Positions 21,253-30,179 of a stretch of DNA of 64,000 bases are shown here, piece by piece. The position numbers and the translations under genes were made by a program. The notes beneath the pieces were generated by a model. It made no database searches, was not told the DNA's origin, and saw only the letters and a program-made list of their open reading frames with translations. The stretch is from positions 496,038 to 560,037 of the forward strand of contig CH003126.1 in the NCBI GenBank assembly GCA_000149265.1, in the 5' to 3' direction. This DNA comes from Ciona savignyi (Eukaryota; Chordata; Ascidiacea; Phlebobranchia; Cionidae). How positions within the stretch are numbered: the stretch's first letter is position 1; each line of letters begins with the position of its first letter.

Positions 21253-21424
21253 GTAAGTTTCATTGCATCAACAAACGTGTATTGGTGTATAACTCACATT
21301 TTCGTAAGTTATCGTGTATAGTTGCAACAGCAAATGTGTATAACTCGCATTTTGCTTGCTGAGATAAATCAACCTGTGAATCTACTCAGAAGTCTATATA
21401 TAGAAAAAGTGATTTATTTTTTAT

Positions 21425-21690
21425 CCCTGTAGATGGGAAAACGTAAGGCACGTTAACACACGGGCAATCGTCAAATCACTTTGTGCCCACCATCGGGTTA
21501 ACGGAGCTATCCGTTTTGTATGATTAAAACATTCCTTCAATTTGTTAGAACACATCATTCTACTGGGTTTAGGCATTGTCAGTTAAGTGTCAAAAACACA
21601 ACAACCAATACGACGACCAGTTTCGTAACTGCAACCCTTCAGCTGAATGGTGACGCAGTCACTCACCTAGATAATTTGCACAAATTAATT
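21425..21690 (-). mobile_element. SINE, reversed, diverged
   Basis: Tail GTTAACACACGGGCAATCGT at the left, then CTACTGGGTTTAGGCATTGT, and a reversed head (CCAGTTTCGTAACTGCAACC, CTTCAGCTGAATGG) at the right. Confidence 0.8.
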
Positions 21691-21819
21691 GATATGAATG
21701 CATTAAATTACAGTATTATTTAATAGTGCAAACACCATTTAAAATGCAACCTTTTAAGGCATGAATTGTTATGGTATTTATAAGATAATCATGTTAACTA
21801 TCAGATTAGCTTTTTTAAA

Positions 21820-22145
21820 TGTTTCTTCAGTTTTAGTAGAAGCCATGAATCCACTTGATTTAGGAATTGTCTGTTAAGTGCTTTGTACAAGGACACAACA
21901 ACTAACTAGTGACCAGCTTCGAACCTGAAACCTTTTGATTTAAAGAAGATGCAATAACCGTGTTTGATTCACACTGTGTTGTGTATGATTCACACGGTTC
22001 TTCAACTTAGTAGAACCCATTAATCCGCTGGGATCCGTTTAGTGCCTTGCCCAAGGACACAACTGAATAGCTTGCGACCAGTTTCGAACCGGCAAACCTT
22101 CAAATTAAAGACAACGCACTAAACCACTAGACTAATCTGTCGGAC
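21820..22145 (-). mobile_element. Two reversed SINE copies, one partial
   Basis: A partial copy (21830-21955) and a better one (21965-22145) that ends with the reversed head CACTAGACTAATCTGTCGGA. It stops about 100 bp before the exon at 22245. Confidence 0.82.
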
Positions 22146-22244
22146 AGCCTTTATATATATTTATATGTATAAACACGCCAAATAAATATTCACAACTGTA
22201 TAAATATGGTTGTTTATTTAGATTCCATGTTTATATTTTAACAG

Positions 22245-22298
22245 AGCTTTCTTGCCAACATGGGCAAAGTGAGGACGGATTTACGATTCATTGCTGAG
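22245..22298 (+). CDS. UPF2: UPF2 exon: MIF4G-1
   Basis: 18 codons, phase 0/0, acceptor ATATTTTAACAG, donor GAG|GTAAGT. Reads SFLANMGKVRTDLRFIAE. RTDLRFIAE is a UPF2 hallmark and continues as LTVAGIFTDKEGL in the next exon, 34 kb away. Confidence 0.97.
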
Positions 22299-23427
22299 GT
22301 AAGTGCATCTTGTTCATATTGAATTTTTAATACAAGAGAATTAACATTAAACCCACGCTTTCTCCAAAGCAATGTTTATCCGCTGACAAAAATGATACAG
22401 TAAAAAGTGTCAAGTATGTTAATGTTAAAAGAGTCAAGTACTTTAATGCTATTTTGCCTAAGTTTAACTCTTATTAATAACCGTTTGTCGTAACATATTT
22501 TATCTTGGTTTTGTCCATTCTTGTTTTTTTTTAAATGTATTTTCCTTGTGATGTGTATTTTTTTTACTTTGGGACTGTGGCAATGTAAAGCGTTTTTTAG
22601 TAACCTTTTTTTAATTTTAATGTGATCTGTAGATAGCGCCGTGTCGTCAGACTGTAGAAGTATTTTCCTTAAAATTTGTGACCGTCAGATAGGGCTAGAG
22701 AGCAGTTGTTTTTTTCTAAGTCTTATACAATGCTGTTATTGTGCAGTCGCCAATTATCTAAGCTAGGAGAAAGTTGCTGATTGCATGGATAAGTAGTATG
22801 GCGGTAACTCTTTGGTTTCCCGTGGTATAACCGTTGGACTTTGCGTTCTTTTATGTGAACGCGGTTGCACTTAGGTAGCTCACGGTTTCGTATTGTTGAC
22901 AACACAAACCGATATCTCCAGTAATCGATTCTAAATTACAAAGCCTCTTTGATCGTTTTGACGCCGTTTTAGGGTTCGTGTTTCAACTGAGGGTATAACG
23001 CTGGTGGATAATATTTATTGATGTATTTGTGCCAGTTATAATGTCTATATAATGACCCGTACAAAATCACACTCTTTATATTATGCGCGTATTATGTAAG
23101 TTGTATTGTTAGAATTGGTATTAATAACATACCGTAAAGGACACATTTGTGCTTCGTATCATGTGATTTTGATTCATTTATTTGATAAACGTATGTGATT
23201 TGATTAAAGAGAGAGATTACAACCCTAAACTCTAGTTTTTAAACTAGGCTGCTAAACTATAGTCTTGATATCCGCTGAATGTAAGCAACAATATTGCAAT
23301 TTCTAAATCTAAATCTTTGAAACAATACCAATATTTTACATCACTCCTATTTGACTGATTCGGTTGTATCATCTACCAACCGCACGCGTGTTTTATTGTT
23401 CCTTTCTGTGGTCTTTCCTTGGAAAGC

Positions 23428-23635
23428 GGGGCAACACTAAAAGAAGGGAAAGAGGGGAGAAGGGAAACTGCCCACTAAAATTACGCAAACTCATTTAAAC
23501 CCTCCTCTGAACAATAATCTCGAACCCAGAACTAACCCTAACTCCAATCCCATGTTTAAAACTAAATATAATGTCATAATCTTCATTTTAGTGAGCAGTT
23601 TCTCTCCTTCCCACTCTCCCTCCTTTTAGTTTTCT
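23428..23635 (-). mobile_element. MITE copy, near full length
   Basis: Starts GGGGCAACACTAAAAGAAGG and ends TCTCCCTCCTTTTAG. The flanks GAAAGCG on both sides may be a target-site duplication. Confidence 0.85.
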
Positions 23636-23794
23636 TTTTGAAAGCGACTGCTTTTATTCAAAACAAGCCTATAATGGATCAGTCGCTAAATAACTGAACG
23701 ATGGCAACTTAAATACGGATTATGATGTAAATCCGTCTGTCATCGCCATGCCAATAACATAATATACAGCAGCTTATTGAACCTGTCTAAACAA

Positions 23795-23995
23795 GGGAAA
23801 GCGAAAGGGAGGGGGAAAGAGGGAAACCGCACATTAAAATAAAGATTACGACATTATATTTAGTTTTAAACATGGGATTGGAGTTAGGGTTAGTTCTGGG
23901 GTCGAGATTAGTGTTTAGGGGAGGGTTTAAATTAGTTTCCGTAATTTTTGTGAGCAGTTTCCCCTCCTTCCCTTCCTTTTAGTGTTGCCCCTAAA
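23795..23995 (+). mobile_element. MITE copy, near full length
   Basis: AAAGAGGGAAACCGCACATT at the left, GGAGTTAGGGTTAGTTCTGG in the core, and CCTTCCTTTTAGTGTTGCCC at the right. It lies opposite to the copy at 23428. Confidence 0.86.
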
Positions 23996-24169
23996 CGGGG
24001 TAATATTTTGATTGTGCTTTCCATAATAATGAGTATGAACAGATTAAGCCAATGTATATGCTGTGCTCTGGTAATCCAAGTTTAATGTCCGTTATCAAGT
24101 TTGTATTTTGCGGTAAACAATCATGACGGTTCTTGTAGTTCTTTCTTCGTTTAAAAGTGTTAATAGTGG

Positions 24170-24440
24170 TCGTTTAGCCCTTGTTTTTGTATACTGGTTG
24201 TGTGTCCAAGTGTAGTACCTGTGCGTGACTGTTTTTTTATTGTTTCCACGAAAAACGGCAACAGGCAAGACTAAAATAAGGGAATGAGGGGATCTTGTCA
24301 TTAAAAATATGAAAACTAATTTAAACCCTGCCCTAAACACTAATCTCAACCCCAGAACTAAAGCAGCTTTAATCCCCCAGTCTTACACCAGCATTAACGC
24401 GAGTTTGAGTTTCACTTTTACAAATTGTGTTAATTAAGTT
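24170..24440 (+). repeat. Composite repeat, copy B
   Basis: Same order as at 5825-6085: CAAGTGTAGTACCTG, GTGACTGTTTTTTTATTG, GAAAAACGGCAACAGG, MITE-like core, then GCAGCTTTAATCCCCCAGTC. Confidence 0.78.
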
Positions 24441-24620
24441 GTAAAGAAGGAAAACTGCGCAATAAAACTATGGAAACTAATTCTAACCCTGCCCTAAACA
24501 CTAATCTTAACCCCAGAAATGGGCTAAATTGTAACCCTTGCTATAACACCAACTCTAACACTATAATCTTCATTTTACTGTGAAGTTTCCCTCCTTCCCG
24601 CCTTTTCTCCTCATAAATTT
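24440..24620 (-). mobile_element. MITE copy
   Basis: GGAAAACTGCGCAATAAAAC at the left, ACCCTGCCCTAAACACTAAT in the core, and GTTTCCCTCCTTCCCGCC at the right. Confidence 0.78.
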
Positions 24621-24707
24621 CCCCAACGCCGTTTCACGTTTAAATTTTTCTCACCGACCATGCGACTTAAACTCATAAACAACACCTTAATCAACAAGGA
24701 GCGGCTA

Positions 24708-24713
24708 TTTATT
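24708..24713 (-). terminator. Candidate polyadenylation signal of the nested gene
   Basis: TTTATT on the plus strand is AATAAA on the minus strand, about 510 bp after the stop codon at 25220-25222. This rests on position only. Confidence 0.35.
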
Positions 24714-25106
24714 CAGCTTCGCCTTTGCGGTGAAGTATTTTCACCGGAGTAAAAACACGGATCTGGATTTTGTTCGTGTATTTTCCAGGCGTGAAATACA
24801 AATTGCGTAGAAATGTTAAACTCGCGGACACAGAAGGTAGGGAAAGGCAAATGTAGAGAAATATAGATAAAAAGTGTATGGGCTTGAGTTCGTGTATAGC
24901 GCCCCTTTGTGTAGCGCACAAACGCTCTAGCCAGGGGCTTAGGCTTAACTTGGAGTCCTAATTAAATTAGGCATGGGTGGGGTAAATAAACGCATGGCGT
25001 AATAGCGAGTAGAAACTGCAAACGTGGTCGTTTGACTTGGTCGTTTAAAACGAGTCTCTTTCTGCCAACAAAATTTAGTTTTGCCCACTGGTCTCGTCAT
25101 TGCTTA

Positions 25107-25144
25107 TGACGTCATTAGTTGTGACGTCATTGGTTGTGACGTCA
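25107..25144. promoter_or_regulatory. Three CRE-type palindromes spaced 15 bp
   Basis: TGACGTCA occurs at 25107-25114, 25122-25129 and 25137-25144, each followed by a T- or C-containing spacer. This is the consensus site for CREB/ATF dimers. The cluster lies in the 3' UTR or downstream flank of the nested gene, so its role there is unknown; it may simply be a 15-bp tandem repeat. Confidence 0.6.
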
Positions 25145-25219
25145 CCTCCAGCGACGTATTTTCCGACCAGCTTTTCCGGGGCTGAAGAATGCTTTGTACT
25201 GTGTTGTATCCCGCTTTCC

Positions 25220-25599
25220 TCACGGGCTTTGCACAGTGACCCATCTCTCCCCCTGCCTGTCGTACTCCTGGTACTGGTCCACGTCATCAAGTTCGTTCGT
25301 GGTGATCCCGCCCTCCGACCCGGGATCGGCTTCGAACGTCTCCTCCTCCGTATCCGCCTCCTCCTCTTCGTTTTCTCGCTCCTCCCCCACGGAGAACACC
25401 TCCTCCACGAGCGCTTCCCTGGGCACGATCTGCAGCGACAATTTGCGGATGGGGTTCGCCTCCGCCTGCCAAGCCATCCAGAAGAGCATGAGGGAAGGAT
25501 CGTTTGACGTCATCTCGTCCTCATCTTCCGTGCTCTTCATGTTGCTCCTGTAAGGACCGTTCGGGTTCGCTTCGCCGCAGTCGGCGGGGAACCACCAAC
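25220..25599 (-). CDS. FReD gene last exon: end of fibrinogen domain and acidic tail
   Basis: 380 nt, phase 1 in, acceptor CCTTATTTTAG. It begins GGWWFPADCGEANPNGPYRS, the GGWW...C...NLNG block of fibrinogen domains, and reaches FWMAWQAEANPIRKLSLQIV, the last strand. After Pro the frame continues for 66 residues with 24 Asp/Glu (for example GEERENEEEEADTEEETF) and ends VQSP, TGA at 25222-25220. Most family members stop just after this strand. Confidence 0.95.
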
Positions 25600-25980
25600 C
25601 TAAAATAAGGTTTTTACTTTAAAACAACCGTTTTGAGGTCGAAACTACGCACAAGACCAGCAAGGCGTTAGAATTAAGAGTGTTTACCTTAAAAAAAATA
25701 AAAAAACAACGTTAAAGAGTGTTTACAGCGTAGAAAAATTCCAATTTATCATAACATTTCGGATTTATTTTAATTCTAAATCTAATAAAATAAGGTTTTT
25801 ACTTTAAAACCACCGTTTTTGAGGTCGAAAATACGCACAAGACCAGCAAGGCGTTAGAGTTAGGAGTGTTTATCTCAAAAATAAAAATTACGTTAAAGTG
25901 TTTACCTTAAAAAAATTAAGAGTGTTTACAGCGTCTAAAAATTGCACTTTATCATAACACTTCAAATTTATTTTAATTGT
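25600..25980. repeat. Two-copy tandem repeat (about 186 bp) next to a 3' splice site
   Basis: Copies begin near 25600 and 25786 and share ATAAGGTTTTTACTTTAAAA, CGCACAAGACCAGCAAGGCG and TTATCATAACA. On the minus strand the true acceptor (CCTTATTTTAG) is echoed in copy 2 as CCTTATTTTATTAG. Confidence 0.9.
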
Positions 25981-26164
25981 AATATTTACTTGTGCGTTAC
26001 TTTATATTTTTGCTATTTTGGGGGGGGGTTGGGGTGAGAAATTTTAATGAACATTTCACGAATTTGCCCACGTTTATCATCTTATAATGGTAGCTTACAC
26101 GGTTAACATGGTGATTTTAGTTGTACCTATGTAGTCGCATTTTCCGTCTCTCTCACATAAACAT

Positions 26165-26275
26165 GCTTAAGACGGCTAAGCCGTTATGCCACACGACCGA
26201 TACATATACTGACCAAACGGTCTTAGTAAAGAGCCCATCATGGGTTCAAAACTTGGCACGGTAAAAAAACACACT
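26165..26275 (+). mobile_element. tRNA-like SINE copy
   Basis: Contains GCCACACGACCGATACATAT, ACTGACC, and a B-box-like CATGGGTTCAAAACTTGG. Its A-box side is rearranged. Confidence 0.7.
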
Positions 26276-26322
26276 CACTGCCCTGTTATACAGTGCGATT
26301 AAGCACAAAGCAACTAGCTTAC

Positions 26323-26452
26323 CTGATCGCCTCGTATTCGTACACGACGATTCGCTGGTGATGGTTCGGTCCCTGCCTTCCATCCTTACTTGGAACGGTC
26401 GGTCGTTGCTCAATGACATCATATCACCCGCCCCGCCCGAGTAACCCGCGAT
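26323..26452 (-). CDS. FReD gene exon: fibrinogen domain, GYSGxAGD block
   Basis: 130 nt, phase 0 in, phase 1 out, acceptor CTTTTGTTTAG-like, donor CAG|GTAAGC. Reads IAGYSGGAGDMMSLSNDRPF, then QVRMEGRDRTITSESSC. GYSGxAGD is diagnostic. The usual D-x-D-N-D calcium site is not kept here; the third cysteine of the domain is present. Confidence 0.95.
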
Positions 26453-26760
26453 CTAAACAAAACACAAGTTTACCAAAACGCCCGTTTTCGGTTTACTTAC
26501 TTTTTAAGTGTGTGTTCCTTTAATTGAACTAAACTAAACATAATTCTGCGTAAATATCATGCATATAGTCTAAGTCGGAAATAAGAAAAAAGTACTTAAA
26601 TTCTCTATTCGCTTTTGAATTTAAATAATACACATTGCAATATTCAGTATTTCACTCTAAAAGGTACGGAGAACAATTCCGTATGTTTCGCTTTTTTAAC
26701 AAAATAAAGCCATTTCACCAAACAAAAACGCCGTCGCCCGAGCGGCTAGCAAGTAATTAC

Positions 26761-26878
26761 CGATAGCACGAAGTTCTGTCCGAACACGACGAACTGATCG
26801 TACATGGCGTACTTCGTGTTTCCCTTCCAATCTTCTATCATAACCATAAGTGAGTAGGATCTCCCGTGGGTCATGTAC
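26761..26878 (-). CDS. FReD gene exon: fibrinogen domain centre
   Basis: 118 nt, phase 2 in, phase 0 out, donor TCG|GTAATT. Reads YMTHGRSYSLMVMIEDWKGN, then TKYAMYDQFVVF, matching the L-x-V-x-x-x-D-W-x-G-x-x-x-x-A-x-Y-x-x-F pattern. The acceptor (TTCCCGAAG) is weaker than the others. Confidence 0.93.
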
Positions 26879-27440
26879 CTTCGGGAATTTGTCGGTTAGT
26901 TCATTTTGAAGCTTGAAAATCTTACTTATAAGTGGTTGCGTGTAATAGTATTTGTAGACAGTATGCTACGCAGTAAAGAGTTTTCTCGTTTGTTTTTTTC
27001 GGAGTTAACTTCTACGTTGCTGGATTAAGAAAAAAAGGTCTTTTTTGAATTTTAATGTCTTTTAAGGCTTCTTTTTTCCAGGATTTTAAAGATATTCTAA
27101 TACTTTTTTTTCTCGATTTTTGAAGTCCTTTATATATGAAGGCCATAATAAGTGGAAAGTGCAACGATTTCATATACTAATGTGATATACGGTAAAAAGT
27201 TAAAAGGTTTTACGTGTTTGCAGTTGCAGCAATAAAAAGTACGTTAGTTTTCCAATATAATCTAAACCGAGATGCTATTTCGAATTTCATATGTATGTTG
27301 CTACTGTGGTTTGCTTTCTAGCATGTAGAACCGGATCATATAAACACAATGTAAAACTGTGGAAAGGCATTTAATTGCATGCTTAATAACCATTGGTTAT
27401 CATATAAATTGTTTAACATTTCCTAAGTCACCATTCCTAC

Positions 27441-27510
27441 CTTATATCATCGAGTCCAAGCCAGAATTCCCCGTATAAACTCCCAAAGCCGTTCTTGTAT
27501 TCGGCCCACT
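27441..27510 (-). CDS. FReD gene exon: GFGxxxGEFWLG block
   Basis: 70 nt, phase 1 in, phase 2 out, acceptor CACGCATTTCAG, donor AAG|GTAGGA. Reads EWAEYKNGFGSLYGEFWLGL plus DDI, the most recognisable block of the fibrinogen domain. Confidence 0.97.
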
Positions 27511-27659
27511 CTGAAATGCGTGGTGGTGGATGGATTAGGCTCTTTATAGGTAGTTTACGAGAGAAAGGCGGTTGTATCCATTTTAAGTGGCTGTTACCAG
27601 TCTTACATTTGTGTTAAATTTTCTTGGTATATACGGTCCACACGTTTATATTAGGTTCG

Positions 27660-27850
27660 TCTGGTTAAAGGTCTCAATCATAGACAACAACGCACTACAA
27701 TAACTCCGGTAACCCGACGGTGGGCTCGAGGTAATATAACGATTAGCCGTGTTAAACGCTCCATTAAGCAAAGGAGAGATAATCTGTCAATTGCCCGTGT
27801 GATAACCTCCCCTGTTTTCCCATTCACGGGGATAAAGAATATCTCATCCC
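27660..27850 (+). mobile_element. SINE 3' part, 20 bp from a FReD exon
   Basis: Contains GGTAACCCGACGGTGGGCTC, CAATTGCCCGTGTGATAACC and TCCCATTCACGGGGATAAAG, the SINE tail. It ends just beside the splice donor of the exon at 27870. Confidence 0.85.
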
Positions 27851-27869
27851 AACCATCATGCCTTCCTAC

Positions 27870-28025
27870 CTCGATCAAAATCTTGAGTTCCGTCGCGTCT
27901 CCGTTGAAGTACCGTCCATCCAGCAGAACTGGTCATGTTGCAATAGATAGGCTTGGTAGCCATGTCCCTTACTATCGTGTACACCCCGCTTTCACGGTGT
28001 CCCGACATCCATAGATCGTGGCAGT
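27870..28025 (-). CDS. FReD gene exon: start of fibrinogen domain
   Basis: 156 nt, phase 1 in and out, acceptor GCATTTCTAG, donor GAG|GTAGGA. Reads DCHDLWMSGHRESGVYTIVR, then YCNMTSSAGWTVLQRRRDGT. DC-x-D-L, SGVYTI, YC and GWTVxQRRxDG are all present, with the first disulfide pair. Confidence 0.98.
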
Positions 28026-28139
28026 CTAGAAATGCAATGGAAATACAGGTTGGACTATATGTTATTGATTGTCTTGCGCGTTCGTCTAATATTGCGATCA
28101 GTCGCGAAAATTCTCCCGACCAATCCATAGCGGCTTGCG

Positions 28140-28370
28140 ATCAATTCATACAACGTCGATTTCCGTATTTTAAGGAAAATCTAACCTTGGCGTCAATCAC
28201 TAATCCCAGCTTATCAAGTTATAGAATATGTCAGAATCAGTCGGATCGCGTCCAATCCATACAACTTCGATTTCGATATTTCACGGAAAATCCAATATTG
28301 GCGTCTATTACTACTCCCAGCTTATCAAATTATCGAATATGTCAGGACAGGCGGCTGGCGAGCAATCCAT
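28140..28370. repeat. Two-copy tandem repeat, unit about 120 bp
   Basis: Copies share CCATACAAC.TCGATTTC, AGGAAAATC/CGGAAAATC, CCCAGCTTATCAA and ATATGTCAGxA. Intronic. Confidence 0.8.
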
Positions 28371-28494
28371 ACAGCTCCAATGACGCGCGTTACATATTTA
28401 AACCACGCCGACCGCAGCTGTATTGCGGCGTCGTGTGTTGGTCTGTCGGTATTTCGCTCACCGCAAAACATCAGAGCTCAAGTACTACAAACCC

Positions 28495-28620
28495 AAGTTT
28501 AAAACTGACTCCAATGTCCTAATATTCATTTTAGTGTGCAGTTTCGACTCCAATGTCCTAATATTCATTTTAGTGTGCAGTTTTCCTCCTTCCCGCTTTC
28601 CCTCCCTATAGTTTTCCCCC
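28495..28620 (-). mobile_element. MITE half with internal 46-bp duplication
   Basis: GACTCCAATGTCCTAATATT followed by CATTTTAGTGTGCAGTTT occurs twice in a row. The right end is CCTCCTTCCCGCTTTCCCTC. It ends about 35 bp from the exon at 28654. Confidence 0.85.
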
Positions 28621-28653
28621 AAAACATTAGCGCTTAAGTAAAGAACGACATAC

Positions 28654-28786
28654 CTCTGCTTTGCGATATCGGCCAACGCAGTAGTCGACCTAGGTTGATC
28701 ACAATTGTCGTTAGTTTCATTACTGTTTCGTGCTCGTTTTCCAAGTCCGATGCCATTCCTCTCATAGTCGCGTCTTGCCGTTGTTG
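28654..28786 (-). CDS. FReD gene exon: coiled coil, last segment
   Basis: 133 nt, phase 0 in, phase 1 out, acceptor TGTATATATGCAG, donor AGAG|GTATGT. Reads QQRQDATMRGMASDLENEHE and continues MKLTTIVINLGRLLRW with heptad spacing. It is sandwiched between MITE copies. Confidence 0.9.
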
Positions 28787-28825
28787 CTGCATATATACAC
28801 GGCCAGTTACGGGTAATAATAATAC

Positions 28826-29200
28826 GAGGGAAAGAAGGAAACCGCCCACTAAAACTACGGAAACTAATTTTACCTTAAGCACGAACTTCCGAACTAACCT
28901 TAATTTCAACCCCATGTTTAAAACTAACTCTTATTCCCTAATTTTCATTTTAGAGAACATTTTCCCTTATTCCCCCTTACCCCCTTCCCTCTTTTTTTTC
29001 TTCCTTCCTTTTTAAGGAGGAAAACTGCCAGCTGAAACTATCGAAACTATAATTTAAACCCTGCCCCAAACACTAATTTCAACCCCAGAATTAACCCTAA
29101 CTCCAACCCCATGTTTAAAACTAACTATAATGTGCCAAACTTCATTTTAGTAAGCAGTTTCCTTCCCTCCCTCTTACCCTTCTTTTAGTTTTTCCTTAAA
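28826..29200 (-). mobile_element. Two adjacent MITE copies
   Basis: Copy 1 is about 28826-29008 (GAAACCGCCCACTAAAACTA to TTCCCTTATTCCCCCTT). Copy 2 is about 29010-29200 (GGAAAACTGCCAGCTGAAAC to CCCTTCTTTTAGTTTTTCC). Confidence 0.83.
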
Positions 29201-29422
29201 GTTACGGTGTTAGGCATTACGTGAGATGTATTTATAGCTATAGATCATTACCATCATTCATTGGAAAATTGACCGATTTATCACCGAAACTCCGATCTCG
29301 TATTCTGACAACCGACCTTCAAGCCGAAGTATGTTTGGCTGATTGGTTATACCACACACGCACGTCCACGTACAAAAAAGGTCAACACGCTTATTCCAGA
29401 CACTTAATTAACATCAATAAAC

Positions 29423-29644
29423 CTTGTTCGTCAACCACGCAATCGTCTCGTTTTGCTTTCTGATGATCCTGGCCTGGACGTTAATGACGTTGAAATAGTG
29501 CGCCGTCGCCATTGACAACGACCTGACGTCACCGCTCATTGTTTGCACCAGTGACGTAACATTCATCAGTCTTCGGTTGTAGTGACGCAATGTCCGTGAG
29601 ATTTGGTCAAGTCGTTCTTGGACGCCGCTCTGAGCCATCATAGC
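29423..29644 (-). CDS. FReD gene exon: coiled coil
   Basis: 222 nt, phase 0/0, acceptor TTGTTTTAATGCAG, donor AAG|GTTTAT. Reads AMMAQSGVQERLDQISRTLR and continues LMNVTSLVQTMSGDVRSLSM, then IIRKQNETIAWLTNK. Heptad hydrophobic pattern throughout. Confidence 0.94.
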
Positions 29645-29654
29645 CTGCATTAAA

Positions 29655-30172
29655 ACAAGCGAAAACAAGTTAAAAACTTCTTTTAACGTGTTTAAAGTCT
29701 TTTATCGTGTTTACAGTTTGGTACGTTAAACATTTACATACGCAAGCAGTTATATAGCGAACTAGCAAATGTACCATATATATATATACCCTTTTTTTTT
29801 TAAAGCGAAAACTATTTGAAAAATTCTTTAAAGTCTTTTATTATGTTTACAGTTAGTTACTTTGGATATATACCTACACAAGCAGTATATAGCGAACTAA
29901 CAAACGTACTATACCCTTATTTTTAACTATTCAGCTGTATAGAACAAGCGATAAAAAGTTGAACAATATTTTACGGCCTTTCGTTATGTTTACAGTTAAA
30001 CACTTAGGCAATATGTCTATAAACTAACAAACGTACTATACCCTTATTTTTAATTATTTAGCTGTATAGAACAAGCGATAAAAAGTTAAACAATATTTTA
30101 CAGTCCTTTCGTTATGTTTACAGTTAAACACTTAGGCAATATGTCTACAACAGCAGTATAGCGTACGCATTT
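29655..30172. repeat. Four-copy tandem repeat next to a 3' splice site
   Basis: Irregular units of about 95-150 bp share TTATGTTTACAGTTA, AACAAACGTACTATACCC and GAACAAGCGATAAAAAGTT. The block adjoining the true acceptor (CTGCATTAAAACAAGCGA) recurs as CTGTATAGAACAAGCGA at about 29933 and 30061, keeping the minus-strand CAG. Confidence 0.88.
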
Positions 30173-30179
30173 TAACTGT

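Larger units (their letters stand above)
22299..25219. other. Left part of the giant UPF2 intron, 3' of the nested gene
   Basis: 22299-23420 is plain AT-rich sequence where I see nothing. 23428-24620 is packed with MITE copies. 24700-25219 is the likely 3' UTR and downstream region of the minus-strand gene, with a reversed AATAAA and three CRE-like palindromes. Confidence 0.65.

Noticed and set aside
25100..25553. Plus-strand frames of 119-135 codons
   Set aside because: Antisense of the fibrinogen-domain last exon; Ser/Arg bias comes from the Glu-rich tail read backwards.
27953..28522. 189-codon plus-strand frame
   Set aside because: It is the antisense of a clear fibrinogen-domain exon plus a tandem repeat.
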